From: Ferruginibacter sp.
Lineage (GTDB): Bacteria; Bacteroidota; Bacteroidia; Chitinophagales; Chitinophagaceae
Reading direction: 5' to 3'
NCBI GenBank assembly: GCA_019638485.1
Contig: JAHBTP010000001.1
Location: 1,364,001-1,428,000 of the forward strand
DNA length: 64,000 nt
This document shows positions 62,495 through 64,000 of this stretch, one piece after another (the stretch's first letter is position 1; each line of letters begins with the position of its first letter). The notes under the pieces are model-generated. The model saw only the letters and a list, made by a program, of their open reading frames with translations, searched no databases and was not told where the DNA came from. A program made the translations under genes and the position numbers.

Positions 62495-64000
62495 ACAAAC
62501 CCATTAATGTTTTTTCAGGTGTCATTGGAGCAGAAAAGCCAATATTACTATTAGGATTAAAAGCTTTAATGGCATTTCGAAGTGCAAAGAAGGCACCAAT
62601 TCCATACATCAACGGAGGTTCTCCAACTGCTTTTGAATGAAAAATGGCAAGGTTTTCTTTATCTGATTCTCTAAATTCTATATTCAATAATTTAGGAGCA
62701 GAATAGATATCTGGCACCTTATATGTTGACAAGGCATTGCTTCTAAGTTTTCCATTTTTATCATATACAATTTCTTCCATAGTCATCCATCCAATCCCTT
62801 GTACTACCCCACCCTCCATCTGCCCCATATCCACAATTCTGTTCATAGACTTTCCCACATCATGTACAATTTCAACAGCATCAATTTCATAAGTACCTCT
62901 TATACAATCAACCGTTACTTCAGTTAAGGCAGTACCATATACATGATACGCAAAAGGATGTCCTTTTTCAATTTTCCCATCAAAGTAAATTTGGGGTGTA
63001 GCATAATGTGCATGTTCACTTAGGCTAATTCTGGCCAGATATGCTTTTCCTATTAAGGCTTCCCAAGTAATTCCGGTATCCTTATCATTATGCCATACTT
63101 TTTCATGATGAATGGCAACTCCTTCAATTTTAGCGTCCAACGAGAAAGCAGCAAATTCACGCAATCTGTTCATTATAGCCATGCAAGCCATTTCAGTTGC
63201 CTTTCCGTTGAGGTCGGCAGTAGTGCTGGCTGCTGAGGGGGATGTATTTGTAATACGATAAGTATTGGTGGTTCCGATAGTAATTCGCTCAGGTTGGATG
63301 GAGAATATTTTTTCAGCCACTTGAAATATTTTGGTATTCACACCCTGTCCCATTTCAATGGCTCCTGTGCTTACATGAACACTTCCGTCTAAATAAACAT
63401 GCACTAAGGCCCTTGCCTGATTGAGCGGAATTTTAGTAAATGAAATACCGAAGCAAATCGGCATCATAGACAACCCTTTTTTATATAAACTATGCTGTGC
63501 ATTAAAATCGCTTATTCGGTTACGCGTTACAGTTAGCTTTTCCTTTGCTACTGCATCCCAACATTCATGTGCCTCGCTCACAGCCTTTTGCCCGTAAGGA
63601 AATTCATCACCCGTATTAAGCAAATTTCTTTTTTGAATTTCAGCAGCTTCTATATCTAACGATTCTGCTGCCTTTGCAATAGCACATTCAATAACAAACA
63701 TTCCCTGTGGCCCTCCAAATCCGCGAAATGCCGTGTTGGGTAAAAGATTTGTACGGCATGATTTGGCAGTAACTTTTACATTTGGAATATAATAGCTGTT
63801 AGTAGCATGAAACAACGTACGTTCGAGCACAGCCGGTGAAAGATCTGCAGCGGCACCTGCATTTTGATGAAAGGTGGCAGCATAGGCTAAAATTTTCAAG
63901 TCTTTGGAAAGTCCGATTTTATAATCCGTACTATAGGGGTGTCTTTTACCGGTCATCCTAATATCTTCCATTCTATCCAACGAGTATTTAACCGGTTTTC
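62478..64000 (-). CDS. xdhB: Xanthine dehydrogenase molybdopterin-binding subunit (5' end beyond window)
   Basis: About 507 visible residues. The frame is open through the right edge (KPVKYSLDRMEDIRMTGKRH), so the gene continues beyond 64000; a TTG at 63980 is not the true start. Seen: TNLLPNTAFRGFGGPQGMFVIE, the cofactor-contacting GAIEMGQGVNTKIFQVAE, TSPSAASTTADLNGKATEMA, and GEPPLMYGIGAFFALRNAI with the catalytic-Glu loop GEPP. With XdhA it oxidises hypoxanthine and xanthine to urate. It is the upstream member of the visible operon; xdhA is expected just past the edge. Confidence 0.95.
   Translation of the reverse strand, partial: KPVKYSLDRMEDIRMTGKRHPYSTDYKIGLSKDLKILAYAATFHQNAGAAADLSPAVLERTLFHATNSYYIPNVKVTAKSCRTNLLPNTAFRGFGGPQGMFVIECAIAKAAESLDIEAAEIQKRNLLNTGDEFPYGQKAVSEAHECWDAVAKEKLTVTRNRISDFNAQHSLYKKGLSMMPICFGISFTKIPLNQARALVHVYLDGSVHVSTGAIEMGQGVNTKIFQVAEKIFSIQPERITIGTTNTYRITNTSPSAASTTADLNGKATEMACMAIMNRLREFAAFSLDAKIEGVAIHHEKVWHNDKDTGITWEALIGKAYLARISLSEHAHYATPQIYFDGKIEKGHPFAYHVYGTALTEVTVDCIRGTYEIDAVEIVHDVGKSMNRIVDMGQMEGGVVQGIGWMTMEEIVYDKNGKLRSNALSTYKVPDIYSAPKLLNIEFRESDKENLAIFHSKAVGEPPLMYGIGAFFALRNAIKAFNPNSNIGFSAPMTPEKTLMGLYGNKS

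Overview
The window is from a Bacteroidota chromosome, most likely Chitinophagales-like (the exact family is inference). Evidence: a T9SS C-terminal sorting domain, promoters of the Bacteroidota type (TTG/TTTG then TAnnTTTG), the small lineage proteins DUF4295 and a DUF6728-like protein, a lysine/alanine-rich histone H1-like peptide, an OmpA/thrombospondin-3 porin, AT-rich DNA and almost no Shine-Dalgarno sequences. No rRNA, tRNA or CRISPR array was seen.

Layout. 0-10.1 kb is core metabolism: a deoxynucleoside kinase (5' end outside the window), an MFS exporter, a metallo-beta-lactamase-fold hydrolase, a YkgJ cysteine-cluster protein, glycine dehydrogenase GcvP, an alpha-glucan phosphorylase homologue and an Nramp metal transporter fused to a UspA domain. 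10.1-23.1 kb is an accessory defence island: a seven-gene minus-strand type I restriction-modification locus (hsdM, KilA-N gene, hsdS, GxxExxY gene, DUF1016/PDDEXK nuclease, hsdR, and the stump of a CBASS-type CD-NTase). It is flanked by decayed genes: a RhuM relic, a mobile-element polyvalent-protein relic and a nonsense-interrupted HEPN-like gene. 23.4-38.2 kb returns to core genes: a glycosyltransferase, DedA, two amino-acid transporters, an S24 repressor beside ssb, a T9SS-secreted protein, surE, two flavoenzymes, ftsY and the rpmB-rpmG-DUF4295 ribosomal operon. 38.2-39.1 kb is a gene-free stretch with two kinds of structured repeat. 39.1-54.8 kb holds a DUF2723 membrane protein, plsC-priA-murB, rplU-rpmA, the H1-like gene, a PolX-like protein, mazG, OmpA, RlpA and lpxB.

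55-64 kb is a purine-ring degradation cluster. Guanine deaminase faces a tightly coupled minus-strand operon: xdhB (running off the window), allantoinase, allantoicase, membrane cytochrome-c urate oxidase PuuD, a UraD-UraH fusion, a CitE-like DUF6986 enzyme and xdhC. Together these account for guanine to xanthine, urate, 5-hydroxyisourate, OHCU, allantoin, allantoate and ureidoglycolate plus urea; the CitE-like gene may handle the two-carbon end product.

The most unusual signal is a roughly 90-bp palindromic repeat family inside the restriction locus. One copy overlaps each end of the GxxExxY gene's surroundings, one supplies the hsdS stop codon, and one lies in frame inside hsdS, encoding the linker between the two target-recognition halves. 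A 32-bp perfect palindrome in the KilA-N gene and a four-unit repeat with co-varying hairpins at 38.3-38.6 kb are also notable.
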